Source: Melitaea cinxia (taxonomy: Eukaryota; Arthropoda; Insecta; Lepidoptera; Nymphalidae). From it: a stretch of 64,000 nucleotides of DNA. The position numbers and the translations under genes were made by a program. Positions within the stretch are counted from its first letter, which is position 1. Each line of letters starts with the position of its first letter. Where the stretch lies: assembly GCF_905220565.1 (NCBI RefSeq), contig NC_059414.1, positions 12,522,001 through 12,586,000 of the forward strand, given 5' to 3'. The notes beneath the pieces were generated by a model. It had not been told where the DNA came from. It searched no databases and worked only from the letters and a program-made list of their open reading frames with translations. Shown in pieces: positions 33,491 through 45,100 of this stretch.

Positions 33491-33764
33491 TAATATACCC
33501 TCTTAATCTCTTAAAATAATCCTCTTAAACTCGTTAGGGGGTTCGGGGAGGGGGGCTATATCGAGATATATGAAATCTGAAATCGCGATTTCTAAACCAA
33601 GAAAACAACCAACAAACACCATGTATGATGATGCAACATGATGCCTGTAAAGAAATTTGTTTCAAGATGTCAAATTTTTCAAAATGTAATCAGACACCTG
33701 TACTTGCAGGTTGGTAAAAACATCCCTCACATAATAGTGGTAGTATATATTTATCTATATATTA

Positions 33765-33860
33765 ATACGTGAAGCAAAAATTCTGTACCCCTTTTTACGA
33801 AAATTGCGCGGACGGAGGAGTATGATACTTCGCACACTTATGTCGAAATATCGAGCTCCG
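33765..33860 (+). repeat. Short dispersed repeat (family J)
   Basis: 'tacgtgaagcaaaaattctgtacccctttttacgaaaattgcgcggacggaggag' is matched in reverse at 35,570-35,690. Family unknown. Bases 33,491-33,764 and 33,861-33,976 show nothing. Confidence 0.5.
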
Positions 33861-33976
33861 CAAAATGAAATTAAAAATGTTAAATATCACGTTTATTAAT
33901 AGTTTTAGTAATAGAAGTAACCATGCTAATCTAAAGTCTTACAATCGACTTTTCATTTTGTAACTGTTGTTAATGG

Positions 33977-34275
33977 CAAAAATTCATCCCCCACAAGTCC
34001 GCGCCGAAAATGACATGAACTCATGTGTGTTACCTATAGTCACCACGCTGGGCAGGCGGGTTGATGACCGCAGGGCTGGCTTTGTCGCACTGAAGACGCT
34101 GCTGCCCGTCTTCGGCCTGTTCATTTCAAAGCCAGCAGTTGGATGGCTATCCCTCCATCGGTCGGCTTTATAAGTTCCAAGGTGGTAGTGGAACTGTATT
34201 ATCCCTTAGTCGCCTCTTACGACACCCACGGGAAGAGAGGGGGTGGCTTTATTATTTAATGCCGAAGCCACACAG
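33977..34275 (-). repeat. Family B retroelement
   Basis: Runs from 'aaattcatcccccacaagtccgcgccgaaaatg' to 'acgacacccacgggaagagagggggtggctttatta...gccgaagccacacag'. The last 3' bases of the family (GACTG...GGCTG) are lost. The 560 bases to 34,841 hold no supported feature. Confidence 0.65.
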
Positions 34276-34841
34276 AGAACGAATGTTCATGTCAAATTTA
34301 GTATTTAGCCACTGATCCGCAATGGCGCAGTATAGTGTATTAAACTTATTTCCTAATCTACATAAGCATAACTCAATCCTATTTCAATATTCATGTACTA
34401 CTCCTGTACAACAACTAGATCGTTATATTTATCGCAATATTGCGATAATTGCTTTGCTATCGCTACAAAAATGCTACCTGTTGAATTGCAAACGGCACTC
34501 GCCTGCACCTTGGGTCGGCAATCTTTGTTTCGTTTCATATTCATTAGACTAGAATGGACCCATTTACGATCTTATGGGATATCATTTATAATATAACCTA
34601 TATAAAATTAAAATAGGACAGTTTTATACGTTGTGAATTGTCATTTAATGTAAACTATTAGTCGCCTAGTAGTCAAAATTCGACCATAATTTAAATTATA
34701 AGTTTGAACAATATTAAGTTTCTGTTTTCAAAGGCTTATACTTCTATAATCACAAATTTTTCAAACAAATTATCTGAAATATTAATTTAAAAAAAAATAT
34801 GAAATAAATAATATCTTTTTTAATCTATAATCTATTCTCAA

Positions 34842-35125
34842 TTTTTTTTTTTTTTTATGTCACTAGGTCGGCAAACAAGCGTACGGCTCACCTGATGGTA
34901 AGCGATTACCGTAGCTTATAGACGCCTGCAACACCAGAAGCATCGCAAGCGCGTTGCCGACCCAATCCCCAATCCCCCCAGGAGCTCTGGTCACCTTACT
35001 CACCAACAGGAACACAATACTGCTTGAAAACAGTATTATTTAGCTGTGGTCTTCTGTAAGGTCGAGGTACTTCCCCAGTCGGGCTGCTCCATATTTTGAG
35101 CAGGAAATTCCTGCTGTGCCCTACC
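34842..35125 (-). repeat. Family E LINE 3' end, best complete copy
   Basis: Reverse copy from a T-run and 'gtcactaggtcggcaaacaagcgtacggctcacctgatgg' to 'ccatattttgagcaggaaattcctgctgtgccctacctcag'. The poly-T start corresponds to a poly-A 3' tail. Confidence 0.7.
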
Positions 35126-36639
35126 TCAGTTATAGTAGTATATATTAGTTATTATTTGAAAACACACTGACAATTAATAAAAAGTATAATAATAATATAA
35201 TATAAGTTTACATATACCTTCATCTGCGAGGCTTGTCTCCATTTGGACAAGTTGAGCACATGATCCTGTATTCTTAACTTTGGGGGGGGGGGACCTGGTG
35301 ACTTATAGTACAGGTATTTTATACCTTTTTTGAGCACCAGTCCTTCGCTAATCGTGTTGTCAAACTTTGTGTAAAAAACTTTGTGTAAAAATTACTTATA
35401 ACTTATTTTCCTCATAATGTAATCTTCATCTAAATAAATATTATTATTATTATTATTATTATATAGATATATATGCATGTGTGTGTACCAAATACACGGT
35501 AGTGTGTGTAATGTTTTTTTTTTATTGTTTTAATGTATTTTTTATGCATATTTTTCGAAAATATTAGCAGTCTGTACTCCTTCTCTTTATAAACTATAAG
35601 TGTGCGAAGTTTCACACTCCTCCGTCCGCGCAATTTTCGTAAAAAGTGGTGCAAAGTTTTTGCTTCACGTATTATTATATAGATAAATGAATCGACGAAA
35701 TAATAGTAGGCGCAAAACTTTCGAACCACTACTACTAAGCGACAAGACCGCCTTTGTACATTACTATCTCTATGTGTAAATAACTGTTTTATGTCATTTT
35801 TTTTATGAGTGGTGTGCAATAAAGTTTATTCTATTCTATGTAAGAAAATTAACAACAAATCGTCAGCACAATTATTTTAATATAAATATTTTTTTAATCT
35901 ATTTTCAAGATTTTATTTCTGGTATTATTTTCATTCATTTCAAAATTTTTCCCCTCACTACCTTCGTCTCAGCTTGCAAATGAATAAATTAGTTTTAATT
36001 TATTCTTTTTGGGGTGATTCTAAATAAGAGTAAATATTTTATTCGTAGGCCAAGAAAGGAAGAGACAAAATTATTATAAATCTGCGTTAAAATGAAAACA
36101 CCCTATATTAATATTTTAAATTCAAATTTTCGTGAGGATTGACAGTTGGATGTTCGTTACTAAGTGTTTCACGTTAAAACTGAACTGATTGTGATAAAAC
36201 TTCATACTCGGACGTTCGGATGACAGAGAGCTTGACGATTATTATCTGCAGATTCTGCATGCTGAATCTTTGGTAGCTTCACATTAAATATAATTAATTC
36301 ATTACAAGAAATATAATTTTAATTTGTAAAATGACAATTCGAAAGTGTTTTCAATGCCTACTTGAGTAAAGTTTATGATTGATTGATTGATAAAGATCTC
36401 GTAGATATGTTAGTGATATGGTTTATCAGTTGTAGGTAAAATAGACTACTATGGTCTATTCTAACTCATCTAGTCAATTACTTATTTTTAGAGACTAAGT
36501 ATGACAGATATATAAATTACGGAATTAATTTCGTTTAATGATGTGTATCGCTAAACAAGATTGTATTATGTTTCGAGAATTACGTGTACATGTGTACGAA
36601 TGTGTAAAATTAAGTTATTTTAAATGTAACGTACGGTGT
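35126..36639. other. Mixed repeat and AT-rich stretch
   Basis: Contains a G10 run (35,282-35,291), an (ATT)n run (35,441-35,460), a reverse family J fragment (35,570-35,690) and a Jockey-type LINE 3' end (35,738-35,835, 'gacaagaccgcctttgtacatta...gtgcaataaagtt'). No gene. Confidence 0.5.
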
Positions 36640-36865
36640 TCATGCAGTCCTTGTGGGTCTCCCCACCGTGCCTCGGAGAGCACGCTAAGCCGTCGGTCCC
36701 GGTTGTTATCATGTACATGATAGGGATCGTTACTCATAGTATGGAATATATCCGCTAACCCGCATTGGATCAGCGTGGTGGATTAAGCTCTGATGTTCTC
36801 CTACATGGGAAAGAGGCCTATGCCCAGTAGTTGGATATTACAGGCTGAAACGTTATATGTAACGT
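36640..36865 (+). repeat. SINE family C, head missing
   Basis: From 'catgcagtccttgtgggtctccccaccgtgcc' to 'gcccagtagttggatattacaggctgaaacg'. 5' truncated after the tRNA-like region. Bases 36,866-37,347 show nothing. Confidence 0.7.
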
Positions 36866-37347
36866 ATTTTCACCATGTTGTAAGTAAAGATGAAATTTAA
36901 TCGATGATTTGTGTTGGTCGAAAATCAATCTGTTAGACATCTTGAATGTAATAGACACTCTTTATTGCAGACCAAAACAATTACGTGTACTTACAGTGTT
37001 AAAGTCTTAATTTTGCGAAAAATTGTCTCTCCAAGTACAATAGTTTATCAACAGCAACGTTCGTGGAATCGAGTATTGTTGAGATAAGTCCGGACATGCT
37101 TCGAGTGCCATCTTTGACGGATGATGTCCGATTCTTCGAATCTGTACATCTTTGTGTTATTATTGACTACAATACAATTCTATAGATATTGTAACTAGTA
37201 GATATTAACTACTGATACACATGATTTGTATAAAACGTTAATTTGGAGTCTGGAGGACCAAGTCTGAATACTAGTGAAAACTAGGATCTTGAGCAATTTG
37301 CCACCTTTTTGTCGGTTTAGTCAACAAATGTTTATCTTAACATATAC

Positions 37348-37690
37348 TAGCTTTTTGCCTGCGGCTTCACCCGCGTTCGTTACGTGATTTTTGATATTCC
37401 GTCGTCTCCTTTAAAATAATGTAGGCAGTGTCATACAGTTAACGTACAATTCTACTGATAAAAGAGTTTTTAAAATTGATCCAGAAGTTGATTTTATTAC
37501 TTAGAATTATTTGTTTTCAACCTTTTTTTTTTTTTTTTTGTTTAAATCTCTACCAGTTTTGATTCACACTTTCGTACTATTGCTATAAATTATAATTCTA
37601 TACCTCCGTTAGTTAATGTGAAGCCACTTTTTAAATATATTTTATAAGGTACATCAAACTCGAAGGAAGAGAATTAACCCTTTTAAAAAG
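37348..37690 (+). repeat. LINE 3'-end fragment (family G)
   Basis: Starts 'actagctttttgcctgcggcttcacccgcgttcgttacgtgatt', a head shared by several lepidopteran LINE ends, and passes 'ttccgtcgtctcc'. End not well defined. Bases 37,691-37,995 are AT-rich with no feature. Confidence 0.5.
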
Positions 37691-37995
37691 CGTTTTGTCG
37701 ATCAAAGCGGGGCAATTTAGTTGAAAAACTTTTCGTAATATTAATACATATAATTTTAAGACTATTTTTATAATTTATTCAAGCTGCTTTATTTAGAACT
37801 CCGTATTTATTGCTTTTATTCTATCTTGCGAAAGTTTCAACTTCTGCTATTGAATCGAATGTTATGAAACCATGAGTTCTCTTAACGATGTGGTAATTTT
37901 TTTTAATGTACTTTAGCAGACTAACAATATAAATATAACACCTTATTTAATAAATATATTAAATGTAACATTCACTGACATGAATTATTTTTAGA

Positions 37996-38355
37996 AGAAG
38001 GTCCGCAAACAAGCGTACGGCTCACTTTATGGTAAACTATTACTGTCGCTTATAGACGCCTGCAACACCAGAAGCATCGCAAGCTCGTTGTCGACCCTAC
38101 TGGGGATATATATCCCTGATGGTTATCCCTTCCAGTATATGGGATAACCATCAAACTTCTGACTTCTAAATACACAGGCCGAAGACGGGGAGCAGCGTCT
38201 TCGGTGCGACAAAGCTAGCCCTGCGCTCACCAACCCGCCTACCCAGCGTGGTGACTATGCGCAAAACACATGAGTTCACGCCATTTTCGGCGTGAACTTG
38301 TGGAGACCTATCTCCAGCAGTAGATTGCGATAACGTGATGTGATGATGATGATGA
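37996..38355. repeat. Family E fragment (minus) joined to family B (plus)
   Basis: 37,996-38,100 is a reverse family E piece ('aaacaagcgtacggctcac...cgcctgcaacaccagaagcatcgcaagctcg'). It is followed at 38,107 by family B in plus orientation, ending 'cagcagtagattgcgataacgtgatgtgatgatgatgatgat', which shows the GATGAT tail of this family. Confidence 0.65.
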
Positions 38356-38821
38356 TTATAGACTATATATCTTTCAAGACTTCATTACATATTTTAGCAC
38401 CGAGTACGCTATTCCAATATGTATAACCTATATAAAGATAATTTTTGACATTTCCTAATTGATTTAAGAGAGTGCCTCGAAGCCATTCGGCCGATAAGTG
38501 CGACAGTTATCAAGAAAAACACCTGGGCCCGGTTGATTGAATGAAAACATGCGCCGACAACTTAACTGAATGGTTCGTTTTATCTGCGTAGCTGATAATC
38601 GGAATGAATTAAAAATATAAGAAGAAATTGTTAATATCTTTTACGATTCTGATTATATCTTATGTTTTTTCTTTAGAATATTGAATTGATATAGTAATAC
38701 TCGTATTGTTCCATGAACTGAAATAGATTGTAAGCGTCCCACTGCTGGACAAAGGCTTAGCACAACCCTAGAGCAGAAAGTAGGGCTTACTATGTTAATG
38801 GGACTGTCAATTTTTTTATTA

Positions 38822-39010
38822 TTCATGGTAAGCGTTTACCGTATATCCTATATCCGTCTATGTACACCTACAACACCAAGAGCATCGCAAATGCGTTGCC
38901 GACCTATCCTCGACTCTCCCCAGAAGCTCTGATCACCTTTCTCATCACAGCAACACAACACTGTGAGCTGTTATATTTGGATGTGATCTTCCTGAAGGTT
39001 GAGGTACCCA
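38822..39010 (-). repeat. Family E fragment, diverged
   Basis: 'catggtaagcgtttaccgtat...acacctacaacaccaagagcatcgcaaatgcgttgccgacc...agaagctctgatcacctttctcatcac'. A 'taagcgtcccactgctggacaaaggct' piece of another LINE end is nearby at 38,730. Bases 38,356-38,729 show nothing. Confidence 0.55.
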
Positions 39011-39069
39011 GAAGGAAAAATTACAAGTCATAATAGTACTATTGTATAATGCGTATGAGCAGTTTTACG

Positions 39070-39470
39070 TTAGGGGGCGTCCATAAATTACGTGAGGTGT
39101 TTTTTTAAATTTTCTGTCCCCCCCCCCCTGGTGAGATGTCGTGAGATTTTATTCAACCCCCTCCCCATCCCCAAATCTCACGTGAGATTTTTCAAAATGT
39201 TAGTTTCTTACGTAAACGCGTTGGATTGTTTTTGAAATTATTTTCTTTCGAACGAATTAGTGAATGATCTTAATCGTATTACGATTACGCTTAAGATTAA
39301 ATGTTAAGCATGTACAATCTGGATTAAATAGACCAAAATAGTATATATTTTTTTTTGTTTCAATCAGAAAAATATTGCGTGATATTTGCCGATTCTCCAA
39401 CGTAAGATTAGATGAGATTTGACTCGACCCCCTCCCCCCTTAAACATCTCACGTATTTTCATTAACCTCG
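39070..39470. repeat. 'GGGGGCGTCCATAAATTACGT' repeat with palindrome
   Basis: Starts 'tagggggcgtccataaattacgtga' and ends near 'cccctcccccctt...catctcacgtattttcatt', with several copies of a TCTCACGT / ACGTGAGA motif. Contains a C12-like run (39,118-39,129) and the perfect 18-base palindrome AAATCTCACGTGAGATTT (39,173-39,190). Probably a decayed DNA transposon; I cannot name the family. Bases 39,471-39,864 have no feature. Confidence 0.5.
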
Positions 39471-39864
39471 GTATGTAACTGTAGTTATCGATTCATTAAA
39501 AAATTATCTTTTCCAAGTTCTACTAACAACCTAATTTCATGAATACGTAAACAATAGGAACAATGTCAATAATATCCTCAATTTATAGGATAACTATTTG
39601 TAAATCATTATTTGATTAACAAACATTTTTGGTAATTCAGACTAATATGGTATGTGCCATTAAATATAGCGTATTTTTGAGAAAAAAAAAATAATAAAGT
39701 TTAAAAAAAATTGTCGATGAGAGGAGTTGGATTGAAAAACAAAATAGAAATTATCTTAATAAAAATTAAATATTTTGCTATATCAGCCGGCTGTTACCTA
39801 TAACACAAGCATTAAGTTGCTAACCGTAGGAATAAACGACCGTGTGTATGTTATAGATATTTAT

Positions 39865-40198
39865 TTATTAGCTGTGCCTGCGACTTTGTCAGCGTGAAAT
39901 TAAAAAAAAAACTTATGGTTCAGTTCGCAGAATTACAAATAAATAAATTTCTAAACTAAAATTAGCCTAAGTTACTCCTTATTATATCAGCTATCTGCCA
40001 GTGAAAATCCGTCAAAAAAGGTCCAGCCGTTCCAGAGATTAGCCAGAACAAATAGACAGACGGTCAGACGGACAGACAACAATTGTAAAAAAATTATTTT
40101 GATATATGTACCGTATATACATCCATATGCATTTAGTAAAAAGCGGTTATTTTAATATTACAAACAGACACTCCAATTTTATTTATTTTTATAGATTT
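39865..40198 (+). repeat. LINE 3'-end fragment (family G), sister of 8,288
   Basis: Starts 'ttagctgtgcctgcgactttgtcagcgtgaaatt' and matches 8,288-8,632 along its length, including 'gtaccgtatatacatccatatgcatttagtaaaaag'. Confidence 0.6.
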
Positions 40199-41320
40199 CT
40201 CCCAGACAACTCGCGAATTGTGAATAAGTTAATCTTCGAAAATATCGAATTAATAAATATGTTCCTATTCCTATAAAAATGTTGTTTGTATAATGGTTAG
40301 AAGTGAGTTCTCTTGTTGTCACATGTTTATAAATAGTATTTATTACAATTTTGTCAACTACACAATTTCCTCAGTAAGCGAGCTTGACTATTCATGCTTT
40401 CATGAATACTAAACACAATTTGTTATTGAAAATAAACCGTTGGGACTCTGAGAGTTTGTACAGCATCCATTTATGATTGAGCCCTGATACTATGATATTA
40501 AAAGCCGGCCTTTAATCCGCCAACAGAGATTCTACGTAAAATGAAATTTAGAAGATGGAGCCTACAATATGTGCTTTGAGAATGTTACGAGTATGTCTCT
40601 CGAATGCAATGAATAGACTTGTAATATATAATAATATTATATTTTTGTATAATGATGGCACGTGTATGCAAGAATGGCTAGGGATATGAAATTTGGGCAT
40701 TTTGGTAATTAAATTGTTGCAAATTTTCAATAATTATCACTATGACATTGGTTATATGGCAAGTAAGGGAGACATAACTTCCGTTATCAAGTGGTCTGCG
40801 TCCACTAGTCCCCCACTGGTGTTGCATGCATCCATAGGCGATAGTGACCATTTACCATCAAGTGGGCCAAACGCCTCAATTCCACTTTTGGATCAAATAT
40901 ATCACGATTGATAAAATATTTATGATGGAATTTACGAACAAAATTTTACTGAGCAGATTATCAGCCTCTCGGTAGTAAAAAGTAGACACTGTACAGTGTA
41001 GTATTTAGATCTCATACCCTCTTATCTCTTGGTATGAGAATTTGGTCTGCATTTGTCCATGTTTTATAAGGTGTACGAGTTTTTTTCATATATGTATATT
41101 TCATTTCCTCTTCTATCCTATACATTTGTCTAAGGGAAGAAAAGGACAACGCATTATGTCGAGTTGACAGGACTTGCGTTGACGTCATGACGTATTGAGT
41201 GTTGAGAAAGATATGAAAAAAGACTACCCGCGTGAATAGCATGCCACCCACTTGGTTGTGTAGTAAACCGTTATAAACGTAAAGATTCAAGAAAAATTGC
41301 TAGTGAGAACTCCAAGCAGT
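40199..41320. other. AT-rich stretch, one diverged repeat
   Basis: At 40,785-40,880 'actagtcccccactggtgttgcatgcatccataggcgatagtgaccatttaccatcaagtggg' resembles the end of a family E-type LINE. Nothing else is supported. Confidence 0.4.
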
Positions 41321-41324
41321 CAAA

Positions 41325-41460
41325 ATCAAAATCGAGATTTATTCAAATAGGCTTCAAGAGCACTTTCGAATCGTCATTTTACAAATTAAAAGTTTAAAAA
41401 TAAATTATTATTTTTGTAAAAGTAAAGCTACCACCGATTCGGAATGTAGATTCAGCAGTA
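41325..41460 (-). repeat. LINE 3'-end fragment (family H)
   Basis: 'tcaaaatcgagatttattcaaataggcttcaagagcactttcgaatcgtcattttacaaatt...aaagctaccaccgattcggaatgtagattc', a common lepidopteran LINE terminus, reverse orientation. Confidence 0.6.
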
Positions 41461-41629
41461 ACGTTTTTTTCCGACGGGTTCAAAAAAATAATCTTTCCCG
41501 AAAAACAAAGGTACGCCACGAGACGATCTTATTAAAAGCATTTTAACGAACCAAGTGAAGTATGTTACTTGGTGTGATTAAAAAAAGTAATCTACATTTG
41601 CCAGGATTTTGTATCGATCGCGATTACGA

Positions 41630-41815
41630 TTCAGCCTGCATCATCCCATGCTGGGCATAGGCCTCTTTCTCCGCGTAGGAGAAGGGTGAAGGGCGGATAT
41701 ATTCCATACTAAGAGTAACGATCGCTATCAGGTGTACATGATAACAACCCGATGGCTTAACGTGTTCTCCGAGGTACGGTGGGAAAACCCGCAAGGACAG
41801 ACAGATTAAAAAAAC
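41630..41815 (-). repeat. SINE family C, 3' two-thirds
   Basis: Reverse copy from 'ttcagcctgcatcatcccatgctgggcataggcctc' to 'gaaaacccgcaaggacagacag'. The tRNA head is missing. The bases from 41,816 to the COMMD4 start show only AT-rich sequence. Confidence 0.65.
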
Positions 41816-42166
41816 AGGGCAGATTAAAAAAATATTTTCACAAAGTTCAGAATTTTGTATACATAGTGCCAAATACAACCGTTTAACCTACATATTGTAT
41901 CGATTTTTCATTTCATTTTGAAAATATATAATTAACAATTTTAAGTGTGCAAAATAATTGAAATAACAATTTTAATATACAAATTTGACATTAAACTTGA
42001 CTGACCTTATCAATGTTTGACTGAAACGACTTATCACTGCAAATAAATTTAACATACACTAAAACACATTGACCGAAAATACGCATAGCGTAAACATGCA
42101 GAGCCACAAATTCCCATGCTAATTTTATTTACCATTGTTTCAGACCATCGCTTCCGACATATCGCT

Positions 42167-45100
42167 ATGGTGAGTATCGTCAAGGGTAAATATGCTAAAT
42201 ATTATTTTAGATATGCTTAAATAAATTTACTTAAAACCTATATTCGCTCGCGGCTATGCCCGCGTTAATTACATGATTTTGGCTGTTCCGTTTTCTCTCG
42301 TAAAAATATACATATGTCACTCAGTGATCGATATACGTAGCATTGCGTACAAGATATTACCAATTTTGTAATAAAAAAAATGTTTTTTTTTTAATAAGTA
42401 ATTACGGATTTTCTTACTGGTTTTTTCTCCAGAATATATGTTCCGAATTAGTGGTAGCTCTTTTTTGTGTTAAGATAGGCTTGCGTTTGACCACTGTTTC
42501 ACCTGACGTTAAGTGAAAATGCGGTCTAAGATAGAGCACGCTTACCTAGAAGTAGCCTGTTCACTCGCTCTTAAAGTAAGCTAAGATGGCGATTCGAAGG
42601 TGCTTTTGAAGCCTATTTGAATAAAGCTATTTTGATTTGATTTCATTCTTCTTATTAAAGAATTTTTTTGAGTGTATCCATTTAAAATATTGTAGTAGGA
42701 GATCCGAATTTAAAATGACCTTCACCTATATGTTAAATGGATGAAAATTTTATATTTCCTTGAGTACATTAAAAAAAAATCGTAAACGATTTGACTGCAA
42801 TTTCTAAGATTAATTCTATTCTAAGTTTTTCTTTTTATATCATTAGTGGCTAACATGTCTACATATTATGTGTAAATGAAATGTTATAGTAGTTATTAGC
42901 AAGATCCCTAAATGAGTTTACTGTTAGGAAAATCAAAATAAAAATAACTTTGTTCAAATAAGCTTCAAAAGCACTATCAAATTTCATTTTATTAATTGAA
43001 ATTTGAAATTGATTATTAGTTTTAAAAGTGAATCTACCACCGATTCGGAATTTAGATTCCGCAGAGAAGATTCGGCAAGAAACTTCGCAGTTACTCTTTT
43101 GAAAATAATATGTAAACTGTATTTTAGTACAAAATTAGTAATATCTCGCATAGAGACCTCTTTGTCATCTATGTAGCCCTGCACCGAATAATAAGCTTTA
43201 TCTATTAATTTCTTTTTAATATACACCTTAAGCTTATGTTAAGACAACTGCAAAATTGTTTGTGGGATTTTATTATACATCAAAAAATTTTGTGGGATTT
43301 TATTATACATACGAATACTATAACCCAGAAAGGAGACGTTTACTTTGCGCAGTTGGAAACTTGGAAGTTACAATTTTGTTCTTCCTTCTCATAAAGATAA
43401 AGAAACTACTGGATACGATAGACGTCCTGCCTAGAATACAGTTACTAAATTTGGAAACCGCCATCTATTAGGATTTTACAGAAATAACTGATAAATACAC
43501 ACTAAAGTCGTATTGTAAAAATGTAATTTGCAATAACCAATATTGAGATAAAAACTACTCTATCTTCCAAGTTGAACCAAATTATAGATGCTTACAAAAT
43601 TTGATAAAAATTTTTCAGTAGTTTCGGAGTCTATTGCTAACATACATCGAGACACGAAATTTTATATATATATATATATATACGAAATAATAAAAAATTA
43701 ACAATCTAAATATCTCTCGAAAACTACATGCCTAAAACCAAAAGAGAAATTAAAAAGTGCTTAAGTAAATCTACAAGTATTTATAAGGAATCGTTGGCGC
43801 AATGGTAACAGTTTAGTAACTTTTAAATAAAAATACTTAACAAGTTTTTTTTTTCTTTCTTTCTTTTGGCGCAACAGTCGTGATTTCGATCTCCGTTCAT
43901 AACGAATATTTCTATATGCCATACAAATGTTTGTCACGCTCTGAGCGTTTTGCTTTCCACTCCGTGTATTTCCGAATCTCGGCACAGCATCAAACCCTAC
44001 AGAGGACGGGTATTGTTTAATGTGAGGTATATATTTATTATCATTGATTTTTAATCTAACAGAAGTTTAAGTTCTGCTCCGATGGCGACTGCCCACTATG
44101 GGCGCTGGCGGCACTGCATGCGCTTAGCAGCCTCCCGATACCTATCTTCAGAAATTTGCTGCAACACGTCGTTGAGGAACACCCTGTAAGTATGATATAT
44201 TTCTAAGCTCAATTATGCCTTACTGCAAGGCTTTACTGACTACAACACAACCACACAGCAATTTCCTCATTAAATGTAATTTAACATACGAATACATTTT
44301 TTTTTTATCGGTAAAATATTAAATTACGCATGTTTATCTTCTAAAAAAGACATATATTGTAGTTAAATGTATTCAAATACTTTATAGTAAATGCATTTAC
44401 GACTAAGTACCTACTAAAGAGGGCTTAACATAACGTTACTGCATTTTCTATCAATCAACTTCATTGCCTTCATTATTTAAAATATCGATTTAACGCATAT
44501 TTTTGCAACCTAAAGTCCAATAACAAAGCAAACGATGCCTTCTTCTATCTTCTAGATAAAAGATAAAAACTTTGTCAAATTGAAATAGGTTTAAAGTTAC
44601 CTACAACCTTTTGATCTTATATAGAACTAGCTTCTGCCCACGACTTCGTCCGCGTGGAATAGTTACTTTGGGCTAACTGGGGAAGCTCTCAAAAGGAAAA
44701 ACACCTTCAATTTTAAAACATTCTTCATAGGTGCTCCGCTCTTATCAGTCTTAGCGTGATGATATATAGCCTATAAGCCTTTTTCGATAAATGGGCTATC
44801 AAACATTGCAAGAATTTTTTAAATTGGACCAGTAGTTCCTGAGATTAGCTCATTCAAGCAAGCAAACAAACAAACAAACAAACTCTTCAGCTTTATAATA
44901 TTAGTATAGATTTAACTCGACGACTAACAAATTTAGTCCAACAATACAATAAATTTACCAAGGCTAATTTCAGATATCCACAATTAAACTTAGATGGATT
45001 CTTTAAAAGCACTGGGACGACAAATTCATGGCTTTTACAAGCATCTTGAGTTTCGAAATCTTAAAGTTTCGTATTGAAAATAATGCCGTGGAAATTTCGA

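Noticed and set aside
35282..35291. G-run as a possible quadruplex
   Set aside because: A single G10 run without further G-tracts nearby; not enough for a supported structure.
35430..35819. 129-residue minus-strand frame
   Set aside because: Made from a microsatellite, a family J fragment and a LINE 3' end; not a gene.
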